This document shows positions 43,205-51,342 of a stretch of 64,000 nucleotides of DNA, piece after piece. The notes beneath the pieces are model-generated. The model ran no database searches and was not told the DNA's origin. It saw only the letters and a list, made by a program, of their open reading frames with translations. The stretch comes from an uncultured Bacteroidales bacterium. GTDB lineage: Bacteria > Bacteroidota > Bacteroidia > Bacteroidales > Muribaculaceae. The stretch covers positions 62,001-126,000 of the forward strand of contig CADAZN010000007.1 in the NCBI GenBank assembly GCA_902792435.1, given 5' to 3'. The translations under genes and the position numbers were made by a program. Each line of letters opens with the position of its first letter. Position 1 is the first letter of the stretch.

Positions 43205-45118
43205 ATGAAAAAAATCTTTCTATTATTTTTATTTATTGTGACGCTAAACATTGGCAATGCTACAGTCTATGGCGATGTCAATGGCGATGGCACTGTCACT
43301 GCCGCCGACGTGACCGCACTCTACGACGTGTTGTTGAACAACGACTACACCCATGCGGCCAATGCCGATGTTAACAACGACAACACAGTCACTTCGGCCG
43401 ACATTACCGCAGTCTACGATGTGCTCTTGGGCAATTACAACGCAGCGCCAGTGGTCTATGTTCACAGCGACTTGGGATGGAGCGACTATTGCATCTATGT
43501 GTGGAAAGACGGCCACGACCTGAGTGCTAGTTGGCCCGGAGAGCATTATAACTCGACCAAAGTCCTTGATAATGAGCTTTGGTATGTGTTTAATATGCCC
43601 GAGATTTACTACACCAGCACTGGCACCAATTGGATTATCAACAACAATAACAATGGTCGTCAATTTGACTTGATGCAGAATTTCAGCTACAGCAATGATA
43701 TCTATATCAGGGTTTCGGCCGACGGCGCCTATACCGTCTCCGACACTAACGACAACGGCTCGTCTGGTGGCGATGTGGTCACTCCTGGTCCGCCACAAGT
43801 GCTCAATGTGGATTACACCACAGCTGTGAGCTCTAAGAACCGCGTCATCTATGAGATGAACGTGGGTAGCTTTACAAGTGCCGGATCCTTTGCTGCAGCT
43901 CAGGACAAACTCGGAGACTTGCGCAAGCTTGGTATCGATATCGTTTGGCTCATGCCTATCTATCCTCGAGGTGGAGGCATCAATAGCCCTTATGCCGCTA
44001 CTAACTTCAAGGCTGTGAACCCTAATTACGGTACTATAGCAACTCTCAAGAATTTTGTCGATCGTGCGCATGAACTGGGCATGGAGGTAATGCTTGACTG
44101 GGTCCCTAATCACACCGCCACCAATGCTGTGTGGGTGACTCAGCATCCTGAATACTACACCACACAGAATGGCCAAATGGTGCACCCCAACAACTATGGT
44201 GATGTGTATCAACTCAATTACAATAATGCAGCATTGTGTGAGGCGATGAACGACTGCTTGCGATTCTGGATTGACCAGGCTGGTGTTGACGGATATCGCT
44301 GCGACTACGTGTCGAGTCCTTCTATTCCTGCCAGCTACTGGGCTAGCACAATACCCATGCTCCGCAACTATGCCTCTGGCAAGACCATCACAATGCTTGC
44401 CGAGACCGACATCGTGCACGATGCCAACAACTTGCTTAACGTAGGCTTCGACTACGACTATGCGTGGAACTTCCAGAGTGGCAAACTTGCTCGCTTTGGG
44501 CCAAACGGCACTAGCGCTTCGACCCTTAAGAGCTATTGCCAGTCGTTTATCAGTGAGAGTCAAGGCAAAAGCTTCGACCGCATGACCTATCTAACCAATC
44601 ACGATCAGAACTTCAACGATGGTGGCAAGACGCTCCAGAGTATGTATGGCGCCAACAAATACGCCTTCACAACGTTGTTCTTCACCATCTATGGCATGCC
44701 CTTGCTCTACAATGGCCAGGAAGTGGGTAACGACCAGATTCTTGACTATTTCAACGACACCAAGATAAACTGGAACTCTACCGATGCCAAGATAAAGAAT
44801 ACCATTGCCACGCTTGTTGCGCTGCGACACACTCAACCAGCATTAGCCAATGGCACCACAACTACATTCCTCTCTTGCTCAAGCGGCAACGTGCTAGCCT
44901 ACACCAAGACTAGCGGCAACAACACCGTGCTAGTCCTCCTTAATCTAGGCACATCTCAGGTGACTGCTACTGTTAACGGCATACAGGCAGGTGATTATTC
45001 GCAGTGGCTCGATAGCAGCATCGTGGCAGGTGGCGTTAGCCAGAGCGATGTCACGCTGTCGGCAAGCAGCACTTTCAATCTCGATGCCAAAGGCTACCGC
45101 GTGTTCGTGAAGAAATAG
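43205..45118 (+). CDS. Secreted alpha-amylase (GH13) with N-terminal dockerin-like pair and CBM26-like module
   Basis: A 637-residue exported enzyme. Signal peptide about 1-19; dockerin-like pair about 21-78 (YGDVNGDGTVTAADVTALY, then a degenerate second unit ADVNNDNTVTSADITAVY); CBM26-like starch-binding module about 82-185 (IYVWKDGHDLSASWPGEHY); GH13 (beta/alpha)8 barrel about 215-560 with nucleophile Asp367 (GYRCDY), acid/base Glu400 (LAETD) and Asp467 (NHDQ), plus the conserved DWVPNHT; C-terminal beta domain to residue 637. All catalytic residues present. It probably hydrolyses starch or glycogen outside the cell and may be bound through its dockerin to a partner. Own promoter and terminator. 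Confidence 0.93.
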   Translation: MKKIFLLFLFIVTLNIGNATVYGDVNGDGTVTAADVTALYDVLLNNDYTHAANADVNNDNTVTSADITAVYDVLLGNYNAAPVVYVHSDLGWSDYCIYVWKDGHDLSASWPGEHYNSTKVLDNELWYVFNMPEIYYTSTGTNWIINNNNNGRQFDLMQNFSYSNDIYIRVSADGAYTVSDTNDNGSSGGDVVTPGPPQVLNVDYTTAVSSKNRVIYEMNVGSFTSAGSFAAAQDKLGDLRKLGIDIVWLMPIYPRGGGINSPYAATNFKAVNPNYGTIATLKNFVDRAHELGMEVMLDWVPNHTATNAVWVTQHPEYYTTQNGQMVHPNNYGDVYQLNYNNAALCEAMNDCLRFWIDQAGVDGYRCDYVSSPSIPASYWASTIPMLRNYASGKTITMLAETDIVHDANNLLNVGFDYDYAWNFQSGKLARFGPNGTSASTLKSYCQSFISESQGKSFDRMTYLTNHDQNFNDGGKTLQSMYGANKYAFTTLFFTIYGMPLLYNGQEVGNDQILDYFNDTKINWNSTDAKIKNTIATLVALRHTQPALANGTTTTFLSCSSGNVLAYTKTSGNNTVLVLLNLGTSQVTATVNGIQAGDYSQWLDSSIVAGGVSQSDVTLSASSTFNLDAKGYRVFVKK

Positions 45119-45140
45119 TCCTAATAAACCTCTACAAGTT

Positions 45141-45176
45141 GCCCTGCAAGCACAGGCTTGCAGGGCATATTTTTTC
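45141..45176 (+). terminator. Terminator after the amylase gene
   Basis: 10-bp perfect stem GCCCTGCAAG / CTTGCAGGGC (45141-45150 with 45157-45166), followed by ATATTTTTTC. Confidence 0.9.
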
Positions 45177-45350
45177 ATAATTTCTAGTATTTAGAATTAC
45201 TACAAAAAGGCTACTAAAACACTACAATATTTTTTTGACCTAAAAATTCTCCACTACATACTAAAAATTATTCTATTGATTTCCAGCAAATAAAATTTAA
45301 CATAAACACTACAACGCCCTATACTATCAAAACATCAAACACACAATAGA

Positions 45351-45382
45351 TTTGCATTTTAAATAAATGTATTGTATTTTTG
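45351..45382 (+). promoter_or_regulatory. Promoter of the phosphate locus
   Basis: TTTG at 45351-45354, 20-nt spacer, TATTTTTG at 45375-45382; the ATG at 45410 is 27 nt downstream. No Pho box was recognised. The stretch 45177-45350 contains no other gene. Confidence 0.75.
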
Positions 45383-45409
45383 CATTTACTAACAAAAGCA
45401 ATTGTTGTT

Positions 45410-46057
45410 ATGTTTGGACTCAAGAAAACAAATAAGACCATAAGTGACCTGGATAGCTTCTTAGATTATCTTGACGAATGTGTGCTGATTTATAAGAGCG
45501 GCATCAAGAATTATCTTGAAGGTAACAAGAAGGATTTTGATGACAATCTCGAGAACATTACCAAGTTGCGTGACACATCAACCGACTTGCGCCGCACAAT
45601 AGAGAATGAGCTTTACTCTTACTCGCTCGTAACCGATCAGCGCGTTGAGATAATGCAATTGCTTGAGCAACTCGATATGATTGTCAACTTGCTGCACAAG
45701 AACTTGTGGCAATACGAAATAGAAATTCCATTCTTTCCTTCTGAGCTCAACGTTGATTTCCTAAAGCTTGTGGAGATTACCGGGCTTGCTGTTGAAGGAA
45801 CAATCCAGGCAACTCGCGACTACTTCAAGGCTCCTCGCTTTGTGAATGAGAAAACTCATCGCATTTATTTCTTTGAGAAAGAGGTTTCTAAGCTTGCGCA
45901 GTCAATCAAGCGTCGCGTGTTTCACGAGATGGACAACTTCAAACTTAGCCAAAAGTTCCACCTTCGCTACTTCGCGCTGCATGTCGAGGAGCTTGCCGAA
46001 GTCTCGGTGCGAGTTGCTGATCACCTCTCCATTATGGTTATTAAACACAACAACTAA
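45410..46057 (+). CDS. DUF47 family (PhoU-like) protein
   Basis: A 215-residue all-helical cytosolic protein, started at 45410 (MFGLKKTNKTISDLDSFLDYL); an upstream in-frame start at 45380 lies in the promoter. DUF47 proteins are PhoU-like and are typically encoded next to PiT phosphate transporters, which they regulate. Helical blocks such as LDECVLIYKSGIKNYLEGNK and FHLRYFALHVEELAEVSVRV fit the family, with the acidic positions of metal clusters (E, D at the helix ends). The next gene starts 24 bp downstream, suggesting an operon with the membrane-HTH protein. Confidence 0.85.
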   Translation: MFGLKKTNKTISDLDSFLDYLDECVLIYKSGIKNYLEGNKKDFDDNLENITKLRDTSTDLRRTIENELYSYSLVTDQRVEIMQLLEQLDMIVNLLHKNLWQYEIEIPFFPSELNVDFLKLVEITGLAVEGTIQATRDYFKAPRFVNEKTHRIYFFEKEVSKLAQSIKRRVFHEMDNFKLSQKFHLRYFALHVEELAEVSVRVADHLSIMVIKHNN

Positions 46058-46081
46058 TCTATTAGTCATAAGTCTTTTACT

Positions 46082-47656
46082 GTGGAATTCACAATGTCGA
46101 TATTGTTACTCCTTATGATAGGAGCGTGGTTGGGATACCGAGAGATTGGCGTCAGTTTCTTGGGTATCCACATCCGCGACTTGATGTCGACTCGAGTCAT
46201 TGGGATTATGCAGTTCCTAGTGGTTGCTGCACTTTGCCTGTTAGCCATTTTTATCAACGATGAGACATCGTCAAAGGTTAACAATCTCTACATCAACGAG
46301 GCCTATATTATAATGTGTGGGATTGTATTGGCGGTTGCTATTGTTCGTAGTGCCGATCAGTACACATCGGCTGTGACTGCCTTTTGGGGCGCTCTTGCTG
46401 CCGTTGCCTACAATGACCAATGGCTTAACAACTATCCTTTGACAGCAGCTTTGTTGTCGATTATTGCAGCCCCATTATTGGGACTGCTGTTTTTTTCGGT
46501 GTATGACCGATTGTTCGATCGCATCATTTTCAAGTCCGACAAGCATTTGCTACTCAAGAACTTGTATATGAAGCGATTGGCGCTTGTTGGAATCATTTTG
46601 GGCGGATTGACACTTGCTATAAACTATGCGCTCTTTTCCTCTCCATTCCTCTCGTCCTTCTTGACCCAGATTGATGTAACATGGCTGCCATTTTTGTTCT
46701 TGTTTATGGCAATCTTGAGCATGGCGATGGTTATCCCCATGACGGCGGTGCTTCGCAACGAGAACTCGATGGCTAAGCCCATGAGCTGGGCGCTACCTTC
46801 GCTCTATGCCCTCATCACAGTGTTGTTGCTTGGCAATATAGCCGGCACCCTGTTGCTAGGGATGGTACCTGTGATAGTGTCGCCCAGCCAGCTGCGTGAG
46901 TGCAGCAAGATGACCAAAGGCGCTCGCCAGCGCAGTCTTATCAACTTGGCGAGCATCACCATTGCCACGCCTCTCATCGCCTTCCTTATTGCGATGGCGA
47001 TGATGCGAATCGTGGTGAGTCCTTTGCTCATTGCTATTGTGACGTGCTTTGTGCTTATCACTTGCCTATTAATAATAATGTACTCCAAGCAGTGGCGCAA
47101 GCACAATATCACTAAAAAGGCACTTGACGACGAACTCACCCACAACACCGAGGCGGGTGATGAGCGCAACCGCCTTGATGTCGCAGCAGTGACTTCACAG
47201 TTTAATGTGATGACCAACGAAATCGACATCAAGCACAAAGAGCTAGTAAACCTTTCATTATATATTAAGCAGCAGCGACAATACCTCGAAGACTTGAGCA
47301 AGCGTCTCAATGATTTGTCTAATGAGAATGATGTCGACTTGCTGCGCCAAGAATTGCGCGAAACTGCGCAAAAACTCAACGAGAACATGCGGCTCACTGG
47401 TGAGATGGACCACTTCTACACTCAGGTCGAGGGACTTCACAAGAATTTTGTGAGCCGCCTGCTCATGCGTTGTCCTAATTTGTCGGAGAAGGAGAAGCGC
47501 CTGGCCATCATGTTGCGTCTGGGCTTCTCCAGCAAAGACATTTCCAGCATGCTCAATGTCGAGCCTAAAAGTGTGGAGGTGAGCCGATATCGCTTCCGCC
47601 GCAAGCTCAAGCTCGACCGCAGCACTAATATCGTAGAATATCTTCAAATGATATAA
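46082..47656 (+). CDS. Polytopic membrane protein with coiled coil and C-terminal LuxR-type HTH
   Basis: A 524-residue protein with an unusual layout. Residues 1-345 hold about nine or ten hydrophobic helices; residues about 350-445 are charged and form a long coiled coil; residues about 460-520 are a LuxR/GerE-like helix-turn-helix (LSEKEKRLAIMLRLGFSSKD, then EPKSVEVSRYRFRRKLKL). The membrane part weakly recalls a PiT phosphate permease in topology, but the PiT signature is absent, so transport is doubtful. Between a DUF47 gene (24 bp upstream) and an OprP porin (38 bp downstream), it may be a membrane phosphate sensor that acts on DNA directly. This reading is inference; HTH and coiled coil are seen. 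Confidence 0.75.
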   Translation: MEFTMSILLLLMIGAWLGYREIGVSFLGIHIRDLMSTRVIGIMQFLVVAALCLLAIFINDETSSKVNNLYINEAYIIMCGIVLAVAIVRSADQYTSAVTAFWGALAAVAYNDQWLNNYPLTAALLSIIAAPLLGLLFFSVYDRLFDRIIFKSDKHLLLKNLYMKRLALVGIILGGLTLAINYALFSSPFLSSFLTQIDVTWLPFLFLFMAILSMAMVIPMTAVLRNENSMAKPMSWALPSLYALITVLLLGNIAGTLLLGMVPVIVSPSQLRECSKMTKGARQRSLINLASITIATPLIAFLIAMAMMRIVVSPLLIAIVTCFVLITCLLIIMYSKQWRKHNITKKALDDELTHNTEAGDERNRLDVAAVTSQFNVMTNEIDIKHKELVNLSLYIKQQRQYLEDLSKRLNDLSNENDVDLLRQELRETAQKLNENMRLTGEMDHFYTQVEGLHKNFVSRLLMRCPNLSEKEKRLAIMLRLGFSSKDISSMLNVEPKSVEVSRYRFRRKLKLDRSTNIVEYLQMI

Positions 47657-47694
47657 TTCAGTAAACTTCTATTATTAACTAAAATGTTTTTACA

Positions 47695-49059
47695 ATGAAA
47701 AAACTATTAACTCTATCCTTTGTGCTGGCACTCTCCGCTTGGGGCAGTGTGTGGGCGCAAGAAGAAGACGAGAACGCCGTCTACAACCAGTATGGCGTGA
47801 AAGTCGACCGTGAAGAGCTGATCTCGGAGCAGCGCAACAACATCCTCACGTTTGAGTCTAAGAACAAGGAGTATCGCTTGTGGTTTGATAACCGCGTGCA
47901 AGTTGATGGAGCCATGTTCTTTGGTAACAACAAAGACTACAATGACATTGGCAATAATGTGTCGATTCGCCGCGCACGTTTCGCCGTTAAGGCACGCCTG
48001 CCACACAATTGGTATGGTGAGGTTGACGTTGATTTTGCCGATGGCAAGTTTGAGCTCAAGGACGCTATCGTGCAGTTCGATGGCATCAAGAATGTATCAA
48101 TCAAGGCCGGTAACTTCAAGGAGGACTTCTCAATGGAGCAGACCACCTCGTCGCGCTACTTGACCTTCATGGAACGTCCAATGGTTTGTAAGGCTCTCGT
48201 TCCTTCTCGTCACATCGGTTTACAAGTATCTTATCTGCGTGACCATTTCCGTGCTACTGGTGGTGTGTTCTTCCAGACTGTTGCTGGTGAGGAGGAACTT
48301 ACCAACGTTCAGGACAACAACAAGGACTATGGACGCAACCAGGGCTACTCGTTCACCGGTAAGATTGGTTGGATGCCCTACGCTAAGGACCGCAGCTGGG
48401 GTCTCTATCTGGGTGGTAAGGCTTCGTACCGCACTCCCAAGACTGAGGATGCTCCCGCCGACTGGGGTGGCATGCGCATCAGCACTCGCAACGCAACCAG
48501 CATCAACCGCAAGAAATATCTTGACACCGACGTGATTCGCGATGTTGATCACAACGTGCTCTATGGTATTGAGGGTGCTGCCTACTACGGACCACTCAAA
48601 ATCCAATCTGAATGGATTCAGACCAACGTTGACGCTAAAGCCAACAACTACAAGTTCAACGGTTGGTATGTTCACGCTGCATGCTTACTCTTTGGTGGTA
48701 AGCAGCGCTTCAACACTGCCGAGGCCGAGTTTACTCAGCCACAGCGTGGCCGCAAGTGGGGTGACCTGGAGTTAGCTCTTCGCTACGACTATCTCAACCT
48801 CAACAACAAGGACGTTTACGGCGGTGCTGGCGAGAACTTCACCGTGGGTCTGAACTACTGGGTTAACAACAGCGTTAAAATTGTTCTCAACTATCAGTAC
48901 TCTAACAACGACCGCTATGCCAACGGTAAGGGCAAGCTCTTCACTGGTCATGATGCCAACGGCAAGCCTACAGCCGACTACACTAAGATTGTAGAGGGCA
49001 AAGGCAAAGGCGGTGTGAACTATAGCATGTTAGGCCTTCGCTTAGAGGTTAACTTCTAA
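47695..49059 (+). CDS. OprO/OprP family phosphate-selective porin
   Basis: A 454-residue outer-membrane beta-barrel. Signal peptide about 1-22 (cleavage after WAQ). The mature part starts with YRLWFDNRVQVDGAMFFG, and strands alternate to the C-terminal LGLRLEVNF ending in Phe. Blocks NVSIRRARFAVKARLPHNWY, GNFKEDFSMEQTTSSRYLTF are typical of the OprP/OprO family, phosphate- or polyphosphate-selective trimeric porins in Pseudomonas. Third gene after DUF47 and the membrane-HTH protein; anion selectivity is inferred from family and context. Confidence 0.92.
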   Translation: MKKLLTLSFVLALSAWGSVWAQEEDENAVYNQYGVKVDREELISEQRNNILTFESKNKEYRLWFDNRVQVDGAMFFGNNKDYNDIGNNVSIRRARFAVKARLPHNWYGEVDVDFADGKFELKDAIVQFDGIKNVSIKAGNFKEDFSMEQTTSSRYLTFMERPMVCKALVPSRHIGLQVSYLRDHFRATGGVFFQTVAGEEELTNVQDNNKDYGRNQGYSFTGKIGWMPYAKDRSWGLYLGGKASYRTPKTEDAPADWGGMRISTRNATSINRKKYLDTDVIRDVDHNVLYGIEGAAYYGPLKIQSEWIQTNVDAKANNYKFNGWYVHAACLLFGGKQRFNTAEAEFTQPQRGRKWGDLELALRYDYLNLNNKDVYGGAGENFTVGLNYWVNNSVKIVLNYQYSNNDRYANGKGKLFTGHDANGKPTADYTKIVEGKGKGGVNYSMLGLRLEVNF

Positions 49060-49092
49060 TCTATTGTTTAACTCTTTAAAGATAAAAAGACA

Positions 49093-49977
49093 ATGAAAAC
49101 TATAAAATTAGCATTCGCGCTCATTATCGCTTCACTTGCGATGACAGCATGCGTTGAAGACAAAGTATATGAGGGTCCTAACACCATCGAGGCTGTTTCA
49201 ATTGCCCCCGATGCTCCCACCTCATTTGAAGACGTGGTTGTAACAGCCAAGGTTAGTGGACTTCTGAAAGTTACAAAAGCCGTTATGAGCTATTCAGTTG
49301 ATGGTGATTTCGTTGACGAGATTGAAATGGCCGGTGACGGTAAGATTTTCACTGCCACTATTCCTGCACAAGAAGACGGCACCAAGGTTAATTACACAGT
49401 AACTATTACTAACGAAGCAGGTTTTACAAGCACTGTTGAGAAAGACTACACCGTGGGTGACAAACCCAGCGATTTCACTAAGCTCGTTATCAACGAGGTT
49501 TGTGGTGCCGGTGGCGATAGCGATAAATATCTCGAGCTTTACAACAATGGTGATGACCCAATCAAGCTCAAGGAAGTTGTAATCAAGAAGGATGAAGCCG
49601 ATATCGTTTGGACTGGCGAAGACGGCGAAGTTATCATGGGTCATGGTTACTTCGTAATTGCTGGTGCCAAGAATGCACTTGGCGAAGGTGGCAGTGGACC
49701 TAATCCTCGCCCAATGAGCAAAGGTCTCTCGGCAAAGAAGAATGTTCTTATGGAGGTTTATGACCCCAGTGGCAACTTAGTGACAAAGTTCCAGCGTGGC
49801 GATGCAGGTGAAGAAGGTTGGGGTAATGGATCATCTTACAATGGTTTACCTTACACCGAAAACAAGCTGACTTGGAGCCGCTGCCCAGATGGCACTGGTC
49901 TGTTCATGATTGCTCCTGGCTCTAAGGGCACCAAGAACCCCGACGCAGGAGAAGCAGACTTGACAGTAGTACAGTAA
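49093..49977 (+). CDS. Lipoprotein with lamin-tail domain
   Basis: A 294-residue lipoprotein: signal MKTIKLAFALIIASLAMTAC with lipobox MTAC. Residues about 30-120 look Ig-like (APTSFEDVVVTAKVSG, KVNYTVTITNEAGFTSTVEK). Residues about 130-275 form a lamin-tail (LTD) domain: LVINEVCGAGGDSDKYLELY, NNGDDPIKLKEVVIKK, GHGYFVIAGAK, ending near LTWSRCPDGTGLF. LTD proteins in bacteria are surface or secreted and sometimes sit with nucleases or phosphatases; none is fused here. It starts 33 bp after the OprP porin and is closed by a terminator, so it belongs to the putative phosphate operon. Confidence 0.85.
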   Translation: MKTIKLAFALIIASLAMTACVEDKVYEGPNTIEAVSIAPDAPTSFEDVVVTAKVSGLLKVTKAVMSYSVDGDFVDEIEMAGDGKIFTATIPAQEDGTKVNYTVTITNEAGFTSTVEKDYTVGDKPSDFTKLVINEVCGAGGDSDKYLELYNNGDDPIKLKEVVIKKDEADIVWTGEDGEVIMGHGYFVIAGAKNALGEGGSGPNPRPMSKGLSAKKNVLMEVYDPSGNLVTKFQRGDAGEEGWGNGSSYNGLPYTENKLTWSRCPDGTGLFMIAPGSKGTKNPDAGEADLTVVQ

Positions 49978-49999
49978 ACTTCTATCTATAAAACACTCC

Positions 50000-50040
50000 A
50001 AGGTTTGGCAGGTCTAATCACTTGCCTGCCAAACCTTTTC
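50000..50040 (+). terminator. Terminator after the lamin-tail lipoprotein
   Basis: 13-bp perfect stem (50000-50012 with 50025-50037), 12-nt loop, ending in TTTTC. Confidence 0.85.
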
Positions 50041-50079
50041 AAAACAAGCAAAAAGTAAATCAAAATAAAATCCTAGAAA

Positions 50080-50724
50080 ATGGCAAAAGAAGAATTAAAG
50101 ATTGGCGAAATTTCTAAACCACGTTTTGAGTTCCGTAGCTTTGGCCGCTGCTTCTGCGAGGCAGGAAAGCGCATGGCGCGCCTGAGTGTTCCCGTTCCCG
50201 AGAAAGTGTGGGAGCGTCACAGCACCGAGACCTACATCGTGAGCCGCACTAACGACGTGAACAACACCAAGATACGTGATGGCAAGATGGACATCAAGAC
50301 ATTTGTTCAGGCTGTTGACGGGCTGGAGCAATGGAATCCACTGATGAAGGGTGAGTTCCCTATCAGCGCTCAGGTTCTCAAGGATGAAGTGTTCCCCGCC
50401 TTTAAGGTGGAGGGCATGCCCGAGCTCACCAAGGAGACCTACACTCTCGAGGAGTTCCTCCAGATGATTGACGAGCACCCCGACCTTCAGGCTGTCAAGG
50501 TTGAGAAAGCACGTTATGGCTATATGGTCAACGACACCATCTGCGAAACTGGCGAGGTTTACATCAACGGCGCTATGGTTCGCACTATCAACAGCGAGAG
50601 CACCGAGATTGAGGACATCAAGAAGACCATCGCCGACTGTGGCCTTGAAGGCGTTGAGAATATCAACTACCTGCAAGCCATCAAGCGCGTGATTGGTATG
50701 ATCAACAAACCCCTAGCAAACTAA
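50080..50724 (+). CDS. Uncharacterised cytosolic protein upstream of a CYTH protein, possibly CYTH-like
   Basis: A 214-residue soluble protein, no signal. Residues 12-75 (FEFRSFGRCFCEAGKRMARL, TETYIVSRTNDVNNTKIRDG, KMDIKTFVQ) alternate charged beta-strand-like segments reminiscent of a triphosphate tunnel metalloenzyme, but the canonical ExExK motif is not visible. The C-terminal half has KVEKARYGYMVNDTICETGE, again a strand with Lys/Arg/Glu pattern. A CYTH gene follows 66 bp downstream, so a diverged partner or paralog is plausible. No firm family assignment. Confidence 0.7.
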   Translation: MAKEELKIGEISKPRFEFRSFGRCFCEAGKRMARLSVPVPEKVWERHSTETYIVSRTNDVNNTKIRDGKMDIKTFVQAVDGLEQWNPLMKGEFPISAQVLKDEVFPAFKVEGMPELTKETYTLEEFLQMIDEHPDLQAVKVEKARYGYMVNDTICETGEVYINGAMVRTINSESTEIEDIKKTIADCGLEGVENINYLQAIKRVIGMINKPLAN

Positions 50725-50739
50725 ATAAATTGAAGATTA

Positions 50740-50789
50740 TCAACTAAAAGCTGATAACTGACAACTGATAACTGATAACTAACAACTAT
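50740..50789. repeat. Imperfect heptamer array between the CYTH-region genes
   Basis: Repeats of CTGATAA / CTGACAA / CTGATAA with one-base variants immediately before the CYTH start codon at 50791. Similar arrays occur at 53077-53142 and 57112-57142. Confidence 0.65.
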
Positions 50790-50790
50790 T

Positions 50791-51261
50791 ATGGCACAAG
50801 AAATAGAAAGAAAATTCCTTGTTAAGGGAGAATTTAAAGATGAGGCTTTTAAGGCAACTCGCATCACACAGGGATACTTGAGCTCAGTGCCTGAGCGCAC
50901 AGTGCGCGTTCGCGTTAAAGGCGAGAAAGGTTTCATTACAGTCAAGGGTATTGGCAACGAGAGTGGTGCTAGCCGCTTTGAGTGGGAGAAGGAGATTCCC
51001 GCCGAGGAGGTTATGGAGCTGCTCAAGATTTGCGAACCTGGAGTTATCGACAAGACACGCTATCTGGTAAAAGCTGGCGAGCGCACCTTTGAGGTCGACG
51101 AGTTTTACGGCGACAACGAGGGCCTCACCGTTGCCGAGGTTGAGCTTCCTAGTGAGGACGCTGCATTCGACCGTCCAGCTTGGCTTGGCGAGGAGGTTAC
51201 TGGCGATCCCAAGTACTACAACTCCATGCTCATGAAGAACCCTTACAAGAATTGGAAATAA
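50791..51261 (+). CDS. CYTH domain protein (triphosphate tunnel metalloenzyme)
   Basis: A 156-residue protein with the N-terminal motif QEIERKFLVKG (residues 3-13), the ExExK signature that binds metal and triphosphate. Further tunnel strands: TVRVRVKGEKGFITVKG, SRFEWEKEIPAEEVMELL, KTRYLVKAGERTFEVDEFYG, LTVAEVELPS. Members of this family hydrolyse inorganic triphosphate or act as adenylate cyclases; the short bacterial type is most often a tripolyphosphatase. Closed by a strong terminator. Confidence 0.9.
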   Translation: MAQEIERKFLVKGEFKDEAFKATRITQGYLSSVPERTVRVRVKGEKGFITVKGIGNESGASRFEWEKEIPAEEVMELLKICEPGVIDKTRYLVKAGERTFEVDEFYGDNEGLTVAEVELPSEDAAFDRPAWLGEEVTGDPKYYNSMLMKNPYKNWK

Positions 51262-51285
51262 TCCCAAATCAATAGACTTGCAATT

Positions 51286-51325
51286 AAGTGTCCTCAAATG
51301 GACAATTCCTTTGAGGACACTTTTC
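51286..51325 (+). terminator. Terminator after the CYTH gene
   Basis: 13-bp perfect stem (51286-51298 with 51310-51322), 11-nt loop, TTTT. Confidence 0.88.
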
Positions 51326-51342
51326 CTTAAAACCTTAAAGAT

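Noticed and set aside
43244-44563. 439-codon minus-strand open frame opposite the amylase
   Set aside because: It lies opposite intact GH13 catalytic motifs and has no start signals or family features.
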